Below, one piece after another: positions 8,712-18,220 of a DNA stretch of 64,000 bases. Source of the DNA: Candidatus Hodarchaeota archaeon (GTDB lineage: Archaea; Asgardarchaeota; Heimdallarchaeia; Hodarchaeales; Hodarchaeaceae); the NCBI GenBank assembly GCA_016840285.1, contig JAEOSR010000056.1, positions 65,047 to 129,046 on the forward strand, in the 5' to 3' direction. Position numbers and translations under genes: made by a program. Below the pieces are notes generated by a model. The model searched no databases. It saw nothing but the letters and a program-made list of their open reading frames with translations, and had not been told where the DNA came from. The first letter of the stretch is position 1. Every line of letters starts with the position of its first letter.

Positions 8712-10385
8712 TTATTTTATTAAACAATTATTAACAATGGACAACATTTGAACTCGTACGGGTGATTTCAAGTTACTCCTCTTTAGAATTTCCGTATTTA
8801 CGAAAATATCATCCGTTTCTCCTTCTGTTATAACTTCACTTTCGCACATTACAAGGACTCGATTGGCTACTTGGTCAACCAAATCCATGTCATGGGTTAC
8901 CATAATAATATTCGTTTTTGTTTGATATTCTTTGAGCATCAAATTCATTATTCCTTTCAATGAAGATGGGTCTTGTCCTGTAGTTGGTTCGTCAAGTACA
9001 ATTATTTTTGGAGTCATAGCTAAAGCACTGGCAACCGCTACTCGTTGTTTCTGCCCCATTGATAGTTTAAGGGGATTTTGATCAATAAATTTCTTTAAAC
9101 CCACAGCATAAATAGCAGATGTTGCACGACTTACTGCTTCTTGTTTTGGCATTTTACAATTTTCTGGGGCATATTTTACCTCTTTCAAAACAGTTGCATT
9201 AAATATCTGATTATCTGGATTTTGAAAGAGAAATGATATTTTTCGAGCTAATTGCGCAGCTGTCGTTTTTCGTGTGTCCTCACCCTCAATTGTAACTGTG
9301 CCATTATTTGGTTTATTAAGCCCGATCACATGCTTCACTAAGGTTGACTTACCAGAACCATTATTACCAATTATTGCAATAAACTCCCCTTTACTGATTG
9401 CAAATGAAAGGTTTCTAAGGGCAGCATGCAATTGATTTCTGTAAGCGAAGAGTACATTATCAAAGCTTAAAATTTGGTCATCAGTTTCTAAGTTGACACG
9501 ATTAGGAGGACTAAGTGACTGTTGCAATAGCAGTAGTTCCTCTCGTGTGAGAGATTTGACAAAATCCTTGAATTCTGAAATCGATAATGGAAGATAGTCG
9601 TTCTTCCGATCCCTTAATCCACTTTTTTCAATATATTGAGCAATTAGAGGGATAGCTAAACCAATGTCTTCTAATCGTGTTGTCTTAAAAAGAATCAACG
9701 GAGTTTCGTGAGTATTTATTTTTCCTTCGTTCATTAGGATAATTCGATCTGGGGGACAAACGTTGAACACTTCATTGATCTTATGTTCAATAAGGATTAC
9801 AGTTTTTCCCTGTTCACGAAATCGTTGGATATGGTGTAATATCTTTTCAGTATTGACAGGATCAAGATTAGATGTAGGTTCATCTAAAACTATTATTTCT
9901 GGGTCAAGAGCCATCATTGCAGCAAGTGCCACAAGTTGCTTCTCTCCGCCACTCAATCGTGTTGAATCACTCTCTGCTAGATGTTCGATCTCGTATTCTT
10001 TTAGGAGAGTTCGTACTTTGGTTTCAATCTCTGTAGGTGATTTTCCTTGAAACTCTAAAGTAAATATTATTTCATCTCTTACACGAGAAGTCGCTAATTG
10101 CGACTCAGGATCTTGAAGAAGCATTCCGACAAGAGAAGACATTTCAAGAACGGAGGAAATTAGTGGATTCTTGCCAAAAACGGATATATCTCCTGAAACT
10201 TTCGCACGAGTATGATGTGGGATGATTCCATTAAGGAGGAGTACTAAGGTACTTTTTCCTGATCCTGAGGGTCCCATCAGAAGAGTCAATTCACCTTCAT
10301 CAATTTGTATTGAAATATTTTCCAATTGATTTTCTTTACTTCTTCGATATTGGCTACTAACCTCGGAAAAGATAATATTTCTCAT
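8712..10385 (-). CDS. ECF transporter energy-coupling ATPase, two ABC domains fused
   Basis: This 557-residue protein has two complete ABC ATPase domains, equivalent to EcfA1 and EcfA2 in one chain. Domain 1 has Walker A GPSGSGKST (38-46), a Q-loop at QDPESQ, signature LSGGEKQ (144-150) and Walker B IIVLDEP. Domain 2 has GNNGSGKST (340-348), signature LSMGQKQ (441-447) and IIVLDEP. It would hydrolyse ATP on the cytoplasmic face to drive uptake of a vitamin or other micronutrient through EcfT and the S component. Its ATG overlaps the stop of the EcfT gene by one base. Fused double ATPases are known in ECF systems of several archaea and bacteria. The substrate cannot be read from this subunit. 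Confidence 0.93.
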   Translation of the reverse strand: MRNIIFSEVSSQYRRSKENQLENISIQIDEGELTLLMGPSGSGKSTLVLLLNGIIPHHTRAKVSGDISVFGKNPLISSVLEMSSLVGMLLQDPESQLATSRVRDEIIFTLEFQGKSPTEIETKVRTLLKEYEIEHLAESDSTRLSGGEKQLVALAAMMALDPEIIVLDEPTSNLDPVNTEKILHHIQRFREQGKTVILIEHKINEVFNVCPPDRIILMNEGKINTHETPLILFKTTRLEDIGLAIPLIAQYIEKSGLRDRKNDYLPLSISEFKDFVKSLTREELLLLQQSLSPPNRVNLETDDQILSFDNVLFAYRNQLHAALRNLSFAISKGEFIAIIGNNGSGKSTLVKHVIGLNKPNNGTVTIEGEDTRKTTAAQLARKISFLFQNPDNQIFNATVLKEVKYAPENCKMPKQEAVSRATSAIYAVGLKKFIDQNPLKLSMGQKQRVAVASALAMTPKIIVLDEPTTGQDPSSLKGIMNLMLKEYQTKTNIIMVTHDMDLVDQVANRVLVMCESEVITEGETDDIFVNTEILKRSNLKSPVRVQMLSIVNNCLIK

Positions 10386-11233
10386 TAAATGAAACCCCAG
10401 CTTGAAAAAGTTCTATAAGTAAGCGTTGTGGTTGGGTACATAGGAGAAAAGATCGAAGTTATCCATATGGAAAATAATAGTTGAAAAATGATGTAAAATA
10501 GTAATAGAAAATCGCCTAAGGAAAACTTTTTCTGTATATAAGAGGTTTTATGTTTAACTCGTGGATTAATCCCTCGTGCTTCAAGGACTTTACTGGTTCG
10601 ATCAATAGAACCTGTAAGTAGTATCAATAAAGGAATTATAATCGCCTTAACACTTCGTATAATTGTTCTGAGTCCGATCTTCTCCATTTCCAATCCCCTA
10701 GCTCTTTGTGAATCTATTACATTAGTTAGATGATAGGTAACTAAGGGAACTGATCGGAAAGTCAGGAAGGTTAAGATGCTAACAGTAGGTCCTCTTCCAG
10801 CGGTCATTTCTATAGTTTGTGTTGTTTGTAAAATACTCATAAATAAAGTTCCAACTGTAATAGCTATAAAACCTAATGCAAATGCTCTTGTAAGAAGGAA
10901 AAACGTGTCTATAGGTGTTAAAACCTGTTGCATAAGTGCACGATTAAATGAAGAGAAGATGAATGTAATTATTATTAATCCGAAAGCAAAAGTTACTAGT
11001 GCTTTATTGCGACGGATTTTAGTAAATACTGGTGATCTGCCTGTTCTTTCCAAAAAGAGAGTACAAAACAAGAGATAGAAGGTGAAAAGCATGTCGAGGC
11101 AAATTACGGCTGTTATTATTGTTATAATGATCCATAGGACTTTAAGACGGAAATCTGCCTTATAGAAAAAGCCTTCACCTTCAGCATAGGTTATGAGGTC
11201 ATCAATTGATGATACCATATGTTGAATACTCAT
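10385..11233 (-). CDS. ecfT: ECF transporter transmembrane component EcfT
   Basis: The protein has 282 residues with several hydrophobic helices. It carries both short Ala-Arg-Gly coupling motifs typical of EcfT: SQRARGLEM near residue 187 and LEARGIN near residue 221. These helices dock into grooves of the two ATPase domains and pass the ATP-driven movement to the S component. It sits between the ATPase gene (1-base overlap) and the S-component gene (22-base gap), an intact ECF operon order. Its length is usual for the family. Confidence 0.9.
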   Translation of the reverse strand: MSIQHMVSSIDDLITYAEGEGFFYKADFRLKVLWIIITIITAVICLDMLFTFYLLFCTLFLERTGRSPVFTKIRRNKALVTFAFGLIIITFIFSSFNRALMQQVLTPIDTFFLLTRAFALGFIAITVGTLFMSILQTTQTIEMTAGRGPTVSILTFLTFRSVPLVTYHLTNVIDSQRARGLEMEKIGLRTIIRSVKAIIIPLLILLTGSIDRTSKVLEARGINPRVKHKTSYIQKKFSLGDFLLLFYIIFQLLFSIWITSIFSPMYPTTTLTYRTFSSWGFI

Positions 11234-11255
11234 TTGAGGTATTCACCGATAGCTT

Positions 11256-12257
11256 TTACTCGGTAGTCTCAGATTGGAAATTTCTCAAATATTTGAACCA
11301 GATATAGAGACTAAATAAACCAATTGGGAAGGTTAGTATACTGCCTATAAGAGCCAAGGGACTCGCCAAGTTCAATTTTTCCAATCGATAAACAAAATAG
11401 CTGCTAATTGCAAGAATGATGCAGAATGTAACCATAATAGCGAACAATAGAGGTTGAAAGAGAAAATCAATAGTATCTTCAAAAACTACGAAAGATGGAG
11501 TAAGCCAAATGATAGCAAGCCATGCATAATAGGCAATAGTAATAATGAGTACTTGCAAAGTCGTATTCCTTTGCTGAATATTAGCAGGAGGATCCTGGTA
11601 ATCATCCTGATACCACCGTAATGTACTTTCCTCAGTTAACGGCTCCCAGATCTGTTCAACATTAATTATTACCTCTACAAGAATTCCATAGATGATATTG
11701 TTGATCATACTTAATAGGAGGTTCAGAATAACTAGGATAGGCGCTACAATTCCTCCATAGGCATACCACATGTGCAGTAGTCCAAATGTCCATGTTTGAA
11801 TTACAATGTTCATTAGAATCATGTAAAATGCTCTTGCACGTTTTTCAGGATTAATGTACATGGATAGAGTTCCAAGAACAATTCCAAAGCTAGCATTTGA
11901 AACTGAACCAGTCCAATCTCCTGTCAATAAGCCTTGTGCACCCACAATGGCACCAGAAATCATTCCAACATATGGACCGTAAGCCATTGCTAGGGGCCAA
12001 TCTGCGATGTGATGAAAAGCAATGTGGGTATCTAAAAGGAATGGGATCTTAAAAATTGATAAAACAAGTCCCAATGCAGAGAAAACAGCGATATATGTAA
12101 GTACACGAGTTGATTTTAATGGTAGATGGGCATTATTCTTATAACCTAAGTAAAGACCAATTATAAAGACAATGCAAGTTAGAATCACACCTGCAAGAAA
12201 AACAAGATCAGGTGGTATAGATTCAATAGGATTAACAAGTTCTTGTGTGATTGTCAT
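11256..12257 (-). CDS. ECF transporter substrate-binding (S) component, enlarged
   Basis: This 333-residue membrane protein is the first gene of the ECF operon. The segment around residues 60-200 resembles S components: a helix series with AFHHIADWPLAMAYGPYVG and GAIVGAQGLLTGDWTG, which recalls the PxxxGxxxGxxxG-type packing of ECF S proteins. Typical S components have about 180-220 residues. This one has an extra N-terminal helix (VFLAGVILTCIVFIIGLYLGY) and a C-terminal extension with a soluble stretch (EPLTEESTLRWYQDDYQD) and three or four more spans. Operon position is the strongest support for the role. The substrate is not identifiable by eye. Confidence 0.75.
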   Translation of the reverse strand: MTITQELVNPIESIPPDLVFLAGVILTCIVFIIGLYLGYKNNAHLPLKSTRVLTYIAVFSALGLVLSIFKIPFLLDTHIAFHHIADWPLAMAYGPYVGMISGAIVGAQGLLTGDWTGSVSNASFGIVLGTLSMYINPEKRARAFYMILMNIVIQTWTFGLLHMWYAYGGIVAPILVILNLLLSMINNIIYGILVEVIINVEQIWEPLTEESTLRWYQDDYQDPPANIQQRNTTLQVLIITIAYYAWLAIIWLTPSFVVFEDTIDFLFQPLLFAIMVTFCIILAISSYFVYRLEKLNLASPLALIGSILTFPIGLFSLYIWFKYLRNFQSETTE

Positions 12258-12429
12258 TTAAAAAAACCTCTTTTTGATCTTAAAGAATGGTGTTCACATA
12301 TTCAACTTCATCAGAATTTAGGTTTTGTCCTATTCGTAGAGAAAAGTTGTAGATAAAATAATCATAGAGTTTTAAACAAACACAAGTAAATTACTTAAAC
12401 ATAAAAAATTCTAAAAGTAAGGGATAGTT
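12258..12429. promoter_or_regulatory. Divergent promoter region between the ECF operon and the EEP-family gene
   Basis: These 172 bases separate two divergent transcription units, so promoters for both must lie here. A TATA-like CTTAAACATAA at 12394-12404 would place the rightward transcript start almost at the TTG codon at 12430, giving a leaderless or nearly leaderless message. The palindromic GTTTAAAAC-like stretch near 12367-12378 could serve the leftward operon. I see no riboswitch fold or clear operator. The assignment rests on position and AT-rich motifs only. Confidence 0.3.
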
Positions 12430-13224
12430 TTGGAAAAAAAAATTCGTGTGATGACCTTTAATATTAAGAATTCCCGTGATTATTCAAATCCGAAAAATAT
12501 TTGGATAAATCGTAAAATTAGTGTTTTAAAAATCATCCAGATATATAAACCAAATATTATTGGATTTCAAGAGGTTTATGAAGATCAACTTGATTTTCTG
12601 AATGATAATCTTCATGAATATAAGTATGAAGGAGTTGGTCGGGATGATGGGATACGAGCAGGAGAATTTAGTCCAATCTTCTATCGTGAACTTGAAGTTA
12701 AGAATACTGGGACATTTTGGTTAAGTGACACACCTGGTATATGTTCTAAAACTTGGGGAGGATTATTTAGAATATGTACATGGATTAACTTCAAAAATAG
12801 TATACCATTTGCTGTCTATAATACACACTTTGAAGATACTGAATCTTCAATTCGATTGAAGAGCATTCCTCTAGTTATTTCAAAAATAAATAACCATTCT
12901 CCTAATCAGCCAGTAATATTAAGTGGTGATCTAAATTTTGGAAGGAACTCGGAAGAATATCTGAAATTAGGTCAACACTTTCGTGATACTTACTGTATTC
13001 AGAATAATAAATTCCGTTGGGCAATTACATCACATGGATTCAAAGGTAAGAAAAGATCTCTTCTATCTTGGAATGGAAGGCATATCATTGATTATATTTG
13101 GGTTAAAGGCCCCATTAAAGTTCAAGACACCCGTATAATTCATGATAATCCGGGAAAGGATCCCTCAATTTTCCCATCAGATCATTGGCCTGTAATCTCT
13201 GATCTAACTCTCTATTATCCCTAA
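12430..13224 (+). CDS. Endonuclease/exonuclease/phosphatase (EEP) family metal-dependent hydrolase
   Basis: This 264-residue single-domain protein carries the EEP catalytic set: MTFNIKN (metal/phosphate Asn), GFQEV (metal-binding Glu), YNTHFED, SGDLNFG (catalytic Asp/Asn) and a terminal SDHWPV (Asp-His pair). Enzymes of this fold cleave phosphodiester or phosphomonoester bonds in DNA, RNA, phosphoinositides or sphingolipids. The GRDDGIRAGEFSPIFY segment is typical of the secreted/metabolic branch rather than of AP endonucleases. There is no signal peptide, so it is probably cytosolic. The start is TTG. The substrate is unknown. Confidence 0.88.
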   Translation: MEKKIRVMTFNIKNSRDYSNPKNIWINRKISVLKIIQIYKPNIIGFQEVYEDQLDFLNDNLHEYKYEGVGRDDGIRAGEFSPIFYRELEVKNTGTFWLSDTPGICSKTWGGLFRICTWINFKNSIPFAVYNTHFEDTESSIRLKSIPLVISKINNHSPNQPVILSGDLNFGRNSEEYLKLGQHFRDTYCIQNNKFRWAITSHGFKGKKRSLLSWNGRHIIDYIWVKGPIKVQDTRIIHDNPGKDPSIFPSDHWPVISDLTLYYP

Positions 13225-13304
13225 TAAAAAGGATTATAACAAAACTCGAGATAATTACGACACTTATAAGAATGATAAAATTTATATTTAATAGGCGATT
13301 CGCA

Positions 13305-14114
13305 GTGGATACAGAACTCAATGGAGAGCATGTTTTAATAACGGGAGCAAGTGGAGGTATTGGGCAAGCTATTGCAAAGCTTTTTGATAAAGAAGGCAGC
13401 AGTCTTTCACTTCATTATAATAAAAATAAGGAACAAATTTTGAAATTTAGTTCAAAATTGCATGGTGATCATTGTTTACTTCAGGCCGATTTGTCTTCTG
13501 AAGAACAAACCAAAGGGATGTTCCAAGACAGTATTAACACTTATGGACGGATAGACCGTCTTGTGGTAAACCACGGAATTTGGCCTCGAAAATATGTTCC
13601 AGCTCATGAATTAACATTAGAACAATGGGATACAACCATAACAATCAACCTTCGAGCAGCTTTCCTTTGTAGTAAGCAGTTTTTACGAAATTTAGTTACT
13701 TTTCCTAAAGAATTCGCTAGCATTGTGTTTATTGGCAGTACTGCTGGAGTATTCGGGGAAGCAGGCCATGTAGATTATGCTGTTTCTAAAGCAGGGCTTC
13801 ATGGATTGATGCTTTCATTAAAAAATGAAATTAGTAACATTACGTCTCGCGGGAGAGTTAATATAGTTGCCCCAGGCTGGACTATCACCCCTATGACTGA
13901 AAAGTCTTTGGAAAATCATGAAGGGGTACGGACTGCCCTTCAAACCATGCCCTTGAGAAAAATAGCGCGCCCAGATGATATTGCGCAAACAGTTGTGTTT
14001 CTTTCTTCAGACAGGCTTGCAGGTCATATTTCGGGGCAAATAATAACAGTTGCAGGTGGAATGGAGGGAAGAAAACTCTTTGAACCAGATGAAATAGACA
14101 TCGACCGAATTTAG
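13305..14114 (+). CDS. Short-chain dehydrogenase/reductase (FabG-like)
   Basis: A classical SDR with the NAD(P)-binding TGASGGIG just after the N-terminus, an N-H-G in place of NAG, the catalytic Ser in FIGSTAG and the YxxxK pair in DYAVSKAG. It also has the C-terminal GQIITVAGG that closes the substrate pocket. It would reduce a carbonyl or oxidise an alcohol with NAD(P)(H). The frame also allows an ATG start at 13272. I prefer the GTG at 13305 because it gives the usual short lead-in (VDTELNGEHVLITG) and has a GGCGAT ribosome-site-like sequence five bases upstream, whereas the ATG has none. The substrate is not predictable. TrmO follows 28 bases downstream. Confidence 0.88.
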   Translation: MDTELNGEHVLITGASGGIGQAIAKLFDKEGSSLSLHYNKNKEQILKFSSKLHGDHCLLQADLSSEEQTKGMFQDSINTYGRIDRLVVNHGIWPRKYVPAHELTLEQWDTTITINLRAAFLCSKQFLRNLVTFPKEFASIVFIGSTAGVFGEAGHVDYAVSKAGLHGLMLSLKNEISNITSRGRVNIVAPGWTITPMTEKSLENHEGVRTALQTMPLRKIARPDDIAQTVVFLSSDRLAGHISGQIITVAGGMEGRKLFEPDEIDIDRI

Positions 14115-14142
14115 GATTACTTGGATAAAAAGAGGAATTGAG

Positions 14143-14634
14143 ATGGAAGAAACACCTATAGTTAAATTTAAGATCATTGGTTATATTCATACACCATTTC
14201 AAGAAAAAAAAGGGACTCCCATTCAGTCTTATTACTCTAAAACGGAAGGTTATGTTGTAATGTTTCCAGAGTATGTTAAAGGACTCGACGATTTGGATGA
14301 ATTCTCCCATTTACAGCTGATTTACTATTTTCATACTACTGATGATGTGAAATTAAAAATTATTCCTTTTTTAGATAAAAAAGAGCGAGGAGTCTTCTCA
14401 ACACGGGCTCCTCTTAGACCCAATCCGATTGGAATTTCTATCGTAGAATTGATATCCATTAATCAATCTACCAACCGTATTAATATTCGATGTGTTGATA
14501 TGCTCGATTCCACTCCGTTATTAGACATTAAACCTTACGTTCCGCTCTTCGATCACCGAGAGGCTAAAACAGGATGGATCTCGCGCTCTCTACAAGAACC
14601 TCGAGACAGTAGAACATCGAATGGTCGTTTCTAA
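14143..14634 (+). CDS. trmO: tRNA (t6A37) N6-methyltransferase TrmO-type protein
   Basis: This 163-residue protein matches the TrmO/TsaA (former YaeB/UPF0066) family, whose SAM-dependent enzyme methylates N6-threonylcarbamoyladenosine at position 37 of some tRNAs. Visible hallmarks are the opening IGYIHTPF, FPEYVKGLDDLDEFSH, the SAM-pocket TRAPLRPNPIG and DMLDSTPLLDIKPYVP. Its length equals the compact archaeal form without the C-terminal extension of the E. coli enzyme. A GAGGAATTGAG stretch precedes the ATG. Archaeal members are less studied and may use other targets. Confidence 0.93.
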   Translation: MEETPIVKFKIIGYIHTPFQEKKGTPIQSYYSKTEGYVVMFPEYVKGLDDLDEFSHLQLIYYFHTTDDVKLKIIPFLDKKERGVFSTRAPLRPNPIGISIVELISINQSTNRINIRCVDMLDSTPLLDIKPYVPLFDHREAKTGWISRSLQEPRDSRTSNGRF

Positions 14635-14660
14635 TTAGATATTAAACTCAAATTCAGTCT

Positions 14661-17351
14661 TCAAGATGATAGTTCTTTTGTTACAACAGTTAGGTCGAGT
14701 TTAATCCCATAATAGAATGCAGGGATCTGGGAGATCAGCACTACACCGATTACTCCGATCCAAATCAATATCCAAGTTGTTGGGAGAATGATAATTTCAA
14801 AATAGAAAAGGCGTAAAACATTATCTAAAATCCAGCTTGCGATCCAAAGACCTGGTGGGATTCCAAATAGAATACCTAGAATGCCCTGACTGAGATTTTC
14901 TACCGTCATGATGGATAAAAACTCTTTATCGGAGAGTCCGAGGGTCAACATCGTTGCAATCTCTCGTTTTCGTTCCTGAAAGCTTAGAAAGATAGCTGTA
15001 AAGATAGCAGCTCCCGCTAATAAGCATGCAAAAACTAAGAATACAAAAATAACGGCATTGAAAGCTGCCATCAATATATCCACCGCTTGATGGAAATCAT
15101 AACTGAATTCAATGGATCTAATCCCCTCTAACTGAGTGATAGATGTTTTAATTTCTTCTAACAAGCTTACATTAGAAGGTTGGTTTACTTTCAGAATTAA
15201 TTGTGTGATAGGTGTTAAATCGATATCTAATCCTGACTTGAATTTGGTTATATCTAAATTTTCATTACTTGTGATAGTCTGGAGGGTAGTATAAACCATG
15301 CTTCCCCAAATTTCTTTTGAAATTCCTGAAACCGTTATTTTAGAATCTGAACTCACAAAACTAATATCACTTACACTTTTGGAGAAAGAGATACTTTCCG
15401 TATTCCGTTTTATCAGATTTTTCAAATATTCAAGTGTTTCCTTCCTTGCGAACTCGATTCCAAACAAAGAAGATTCATTCCACAATTCTTCAGCCTTTTC
15501 GTAAGCGTAATTTACCTCGTTTATGATAAAAGGCAAGCTATATTCAATCTCTTTACCAACCTCAATGTCATACTGGTGGGCTAGAGCGGAACAAACAACC
15601 ATGGAATTGTTTGGTAATAGCGTATCTTGAGACGAAGACCATTGAAATTTATGAGTAGTAGGATTCGAATTATTCCACGCTGTAATTAAGACTGTTTGTG
15701 ATCTTTTCCCAATCTTGATAGACGAAGGTATTTGTAATACGGGTTCAACAGCTGCTACTCCTGGTATACTCTGAATATAAGCTACATCATTCTTTACTCC
15801 CAAATCGAAATAGTTAATTCCTTCATACTTTACTATTAGATCATACTGAGAGATTTCATTGAATTGACGATTTACTCCAGCAGTTACTGAATCAATGAAT
15901 GCAACAGAAACAATTATGATCATTACTGCAGCAGCGATTGCTGTTATTGTTGCAAAGGTATGTATCTTTTTTCGAGAGAGGTTTCTAATTGGGATTGCTA
16001 GACGTAATCCAATCGGTTTAATGAAAAAAATTTTCTCTAAAAAGGAATGTGAACCTTTTTCAGTAACAATCATGGTTTGAAGGGCTTTTCGGGGAGTCAT
16101 TCGGCTAGCACTCCAGGCAGGAACAGCTCCACTCAGTAAACTAATCCCTAAACCAGTTATTAAGGCTATAAATATGAGATGTGGTTGAAGCTGAATCTCA
16201 ATAATTTGAGGAAATCTCATAAAGTAAGAATAAACCCAAGTAACCACTCCCGAGACAATAATTCCAAAACCAGTACCCAAAATACTCCCTAGCCCTCCAA
16301 TTAATAAACTAAAGCATATGTAATGAAAAAGAATATCATTTGGGAAATAGCCTAAACATGAAGCAATACCAATATTCCGCCTTTGACTTTGAACAGTTCG
16401 ACCTAAAGTAATATAAATTGAGACTGCTGCAACCCCTAAGACAACTATTGGCAGGGTCAAAGCTATTTCTTCAAATGTTTCCAAATCCAATCGAAGCGCC
16501 ACATTTGAAATCTGTTCTTCTTGCATCACCGGAGGAGCGAAAGCACCTTCAGTAGAATCATCAAGAACTTCAGCTAATTCTTCTATAATGTGATTACGGG
16601 TTGAGATATTAACACTCGAAGACATTTTAACAATTAAATTATTAGCAAGACCTGTACGATTTGTGTAGGCTTGTAATTTCTCAATAGGTAAGTAAATTAC
16701 TCCAAATACACTTGTAGGAAGAAAATCATGCTTTGATGGGATTATAACAAGATATTCGGGGCTAAATACCACTCCTTTAACGATAAAATCGTAAGTTTGG
16801 TTAAAAATTTTAGTTGATAGAGTATGATTCATTTCAATCTCGAATTTTTGAGCAAAATGGGATTCTAATAACACAGAATTCTCCTGAGAGAGACAATCAG
16901 AGTACGAACCACTTGTAAATATCAAATCATTAATACGACTATCTTTCTGTTGTGGCCATTTAATTCCAATAGCTCGGCCACTTGCTAAGAATTGTCTGTA
17001 GAACCCTCCAGACGAACTAGTGACGTTATAACCTACCCCTGTTATCAAGCGAAAATTAATCGCTTGGATTTCCTTTTCATAGCCTTTTCTTGAAATAAAA
17101 TCGGTTACTATACCCTCTAATTCTGTTATGTTGTAACAATTATCACTTTGTGTTGAAAATTCTACATCTGCAAAATTCGTCTGTTGATAAATGCGCTTAT
17201 ATGACGAATAGAGATTTTCATAACCCATACTCAATGCTATATAAGATCCAGTCCCGAAAAAACAAAGCAAAATCAATGCAATCGTTAGGAGTTTCTGACG
17301 GGTAAGATCTCTTCCAAGCTTCTTGAACCAATTACGTGTTAGAAATTTCAT
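14661..17351 (-). CDS. ABC transporter permease, MacB/FtsX type
   Basis: The 896-residue protein begins with a membrane helix (LLTIALILLCFFGTGSYIAL) and a large extracytoplasmic domain. An FtsX block follows near residues 290-420, a second start-like helix near 465 (TFATITAIAAAVMIIIVSVAF), another extracytoplasmic domain and a second FtsX block at the C-terminus (FAACLLAGAAIFTAIFLS-like, then ERKREIATMLTLGLS). This duplicated layout is typical of large MacB/LolCE-like permeases that act as mechanotransducers or export lipoproteins and peptides rather than moving solutes through a channel. It lies 20 bases downstream of its ATPase gene. The function in this organism is unknown. Confidence 0.88.
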   Translation of the reverse strand: MKFLTRNWFKKLGRDLTRQKLLTIALILLCFFGTGSYIALSMGYENLYSSYKRIYQQTNFADVEFSTQSDNCYNITELEGIVTDFISRKGYEKEIQAINFRLITGVGYNVTSSSGGFYRQFLASGRAIGIKWPQQKDSRINDLIFTSGSYSDCLSQENSVLLESHFAQKFEIEMNHTLSTKIFNQTYDFIVKGVVFSPEYLVIIPSKHDFLPTSVFGVIYLPIEKLQAYTNRTGLANNLIVKMSSSVNISTRNHIIEELAEVLDDSTEGAFAPPVMQEEQISNVALRLDLETFEEIALTLPIVVLGVAAVSIYITLGRTVQSQRRNIGIASCLGYFPNDILFHYICFSLLIGGLGSILGTGFGIIVSGVVTWVYSYFMRFPQIIEIQLQPHLIFIALITGLGISLLSGAVPAWSASRMTPRKALQTMIVTEKGSHSFLEKIFFIKPIGLRLAIPIRNLSRKKIHTFATITAIAAAVMIIIVSVAFIDSVTAGVNRQFNEISQYDLIVKYEGINYFDLGVKNDVAYIQSIPGVAAVEPVLQIPSSIKIGKRSQTVLITAWNNSNPTTHKFQWSSSQDTLLPNNSMVVCSALAHQYDIEVGKEIEYSLPFIINEVNYAYEKAEELWNESSLFGIEFARKETLEYLKNLIKRNTESISFSKSVSDISFVSSDSKITVSGISKEIWGSMVYTTLQTITSNENLDITKFKSGLDIDLTPITQLILKVNQPSNVSLLEEIKTSITQLEGIRSIEFSYDFHQAVDILMAAFNAVIFVFLVFACLLAGAAIFTAIFLSFQERKREIATMLTLGLSDKEFLSIMTVENLSQGILGILFGIPPGLWIASWILDNVLRLFYFEIIILPTTWILIWIGVIGVVLISQIPAFYYGIKLDLTVVTKELSS

Positions 17352-17371
17352 ATCAAACGTCCTTATTAATT

Positions 17372-18112
17372 CTACCAGACGAGATTTTCCACGTCAACTG
17401 GCTCTCGCTGCTCAAAGTGACTTACTTGCCCCATTTGCATGGTTAATACAAGGTCAGCAATTTTAGAAATTTGTCGATTATGGGTCGCCAGAATAAAGGT
17501 TTTCTCGGTTTGTTCATTGAGTTCTTTCATTAATTTGAGAATCTCAACTCCCGTACGATAGTCAAGATTTCCTGTAGGCTCATCAGCAACCACAATTGGG
17601 GGATCTTTTGCCAGTGCTCTTGCGATTGCCACACGTTGTTGTTCCCCTCCACTCATTTGTGAGGGAAAATGATTTGCTCGATCTTTTAAACCAACCTTAT
17701 TTAACCAGTCTTCAGCGACTTCACGAATCTTTTTCTTTTTGAAGGATCGTGTGCCATTTGGAATAGAGACGCCTACCAAGTCCAGTGCAAATTCAATGTT
17801 TTCTAAAGCAGTTAAAGTTGGTAGAAGATTAAAAAACTGAAAAATAAATCCTATTTTTAGTCTACGGAACTGTGCTCTCTGTTTTCGTTTGAGAAATGTA
17901 ATATCAACATTTTCAACATGAATTTTTCCTGAAGTAGGAAAATCAATAGCTGAAATCAAGTTTAATAAGGTTGTTTTACCAGAACCAGATGGCCCAAGTA
18001 AAACTACGAATAATCCAGGTTCGATATCTAATGTTATTTCATGAAGAGCATCGACTGTAACTTCTCCCATTTGATAGTTTTTAGAAACTTCTTGAAGCGA
18101 TATTTGATGCAA
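17372..18112 (-). CDS. ABC transporter ATP-binding protein, LolD/MacB type
   Basis: This 246-residue ABC ATPase has Walker [11 protein letters not shown]-loop [15 protein letters not shown], signature [16 protein letters not shown], Walker [12 protein letters not shown] and an H-loop ATHN. The [10 protein letters not shown] and DEPTGNLD sequences are characteristic of the MacB/LolD subfamily that pairs with FtsX-domain permeases, here the gene directly downstream. The start is TTG at 18110-18112. The protein would power the permease at the inner face of the membrane. Confidence 0.93.
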   Translation of the reverse strand: MHQISLQEVSKNYQMGEVTVDALHEITLDIEPGLFVVLLGPSGSGKTTLLNLISAIDFPTSGKIHVENVDITFLKRKQRAQFRRLKIGFIFQFFNLLPTLTALENIEFALDLVGVSIPNGTRSFKKKKIREVAEDWLNKVGLKDRANHFPSQMSGGEQQRVAIARALAKDPPIVVADEPTGNLDYRTGVEILKLMKELNEQTEKTFILATHNRQISKIADLVLTMQMGQVSHFEQREPVDVENLVW

Positions 18113-18207
18113 GAGTTACCAATCCTGATTTTATTCGAGCTTGTGAAATGGGATAACTACTAAGACATTTAAAAACTATACTATTTTATTCTCTTAATTA
18201 ACTGCTT

Positions 18208-18214
18208 AAGGTGA
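18208..18214 (+). promoter_or_regulatory. Ribosome-binding site for the small protein gene
   Basis: AAGGTGA matches the archaeal anti-Shine-Dalgarno complement (AGGTGATC). It lies six bases before CTG 18221 and fifteen before ATT 18230, so spacing favours the unusual CTG start. The motif is short and could occur by chance. Confidence 0.4.
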
Positions 18215-18220
18215 AAACTT

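Noticed and set aside
12258..12429. A vitamin riboswitch ahead of the ECF operon
   Set aside because: The leader is short and AT-rich, with no recognisable stem set or conserved riboswitch core.
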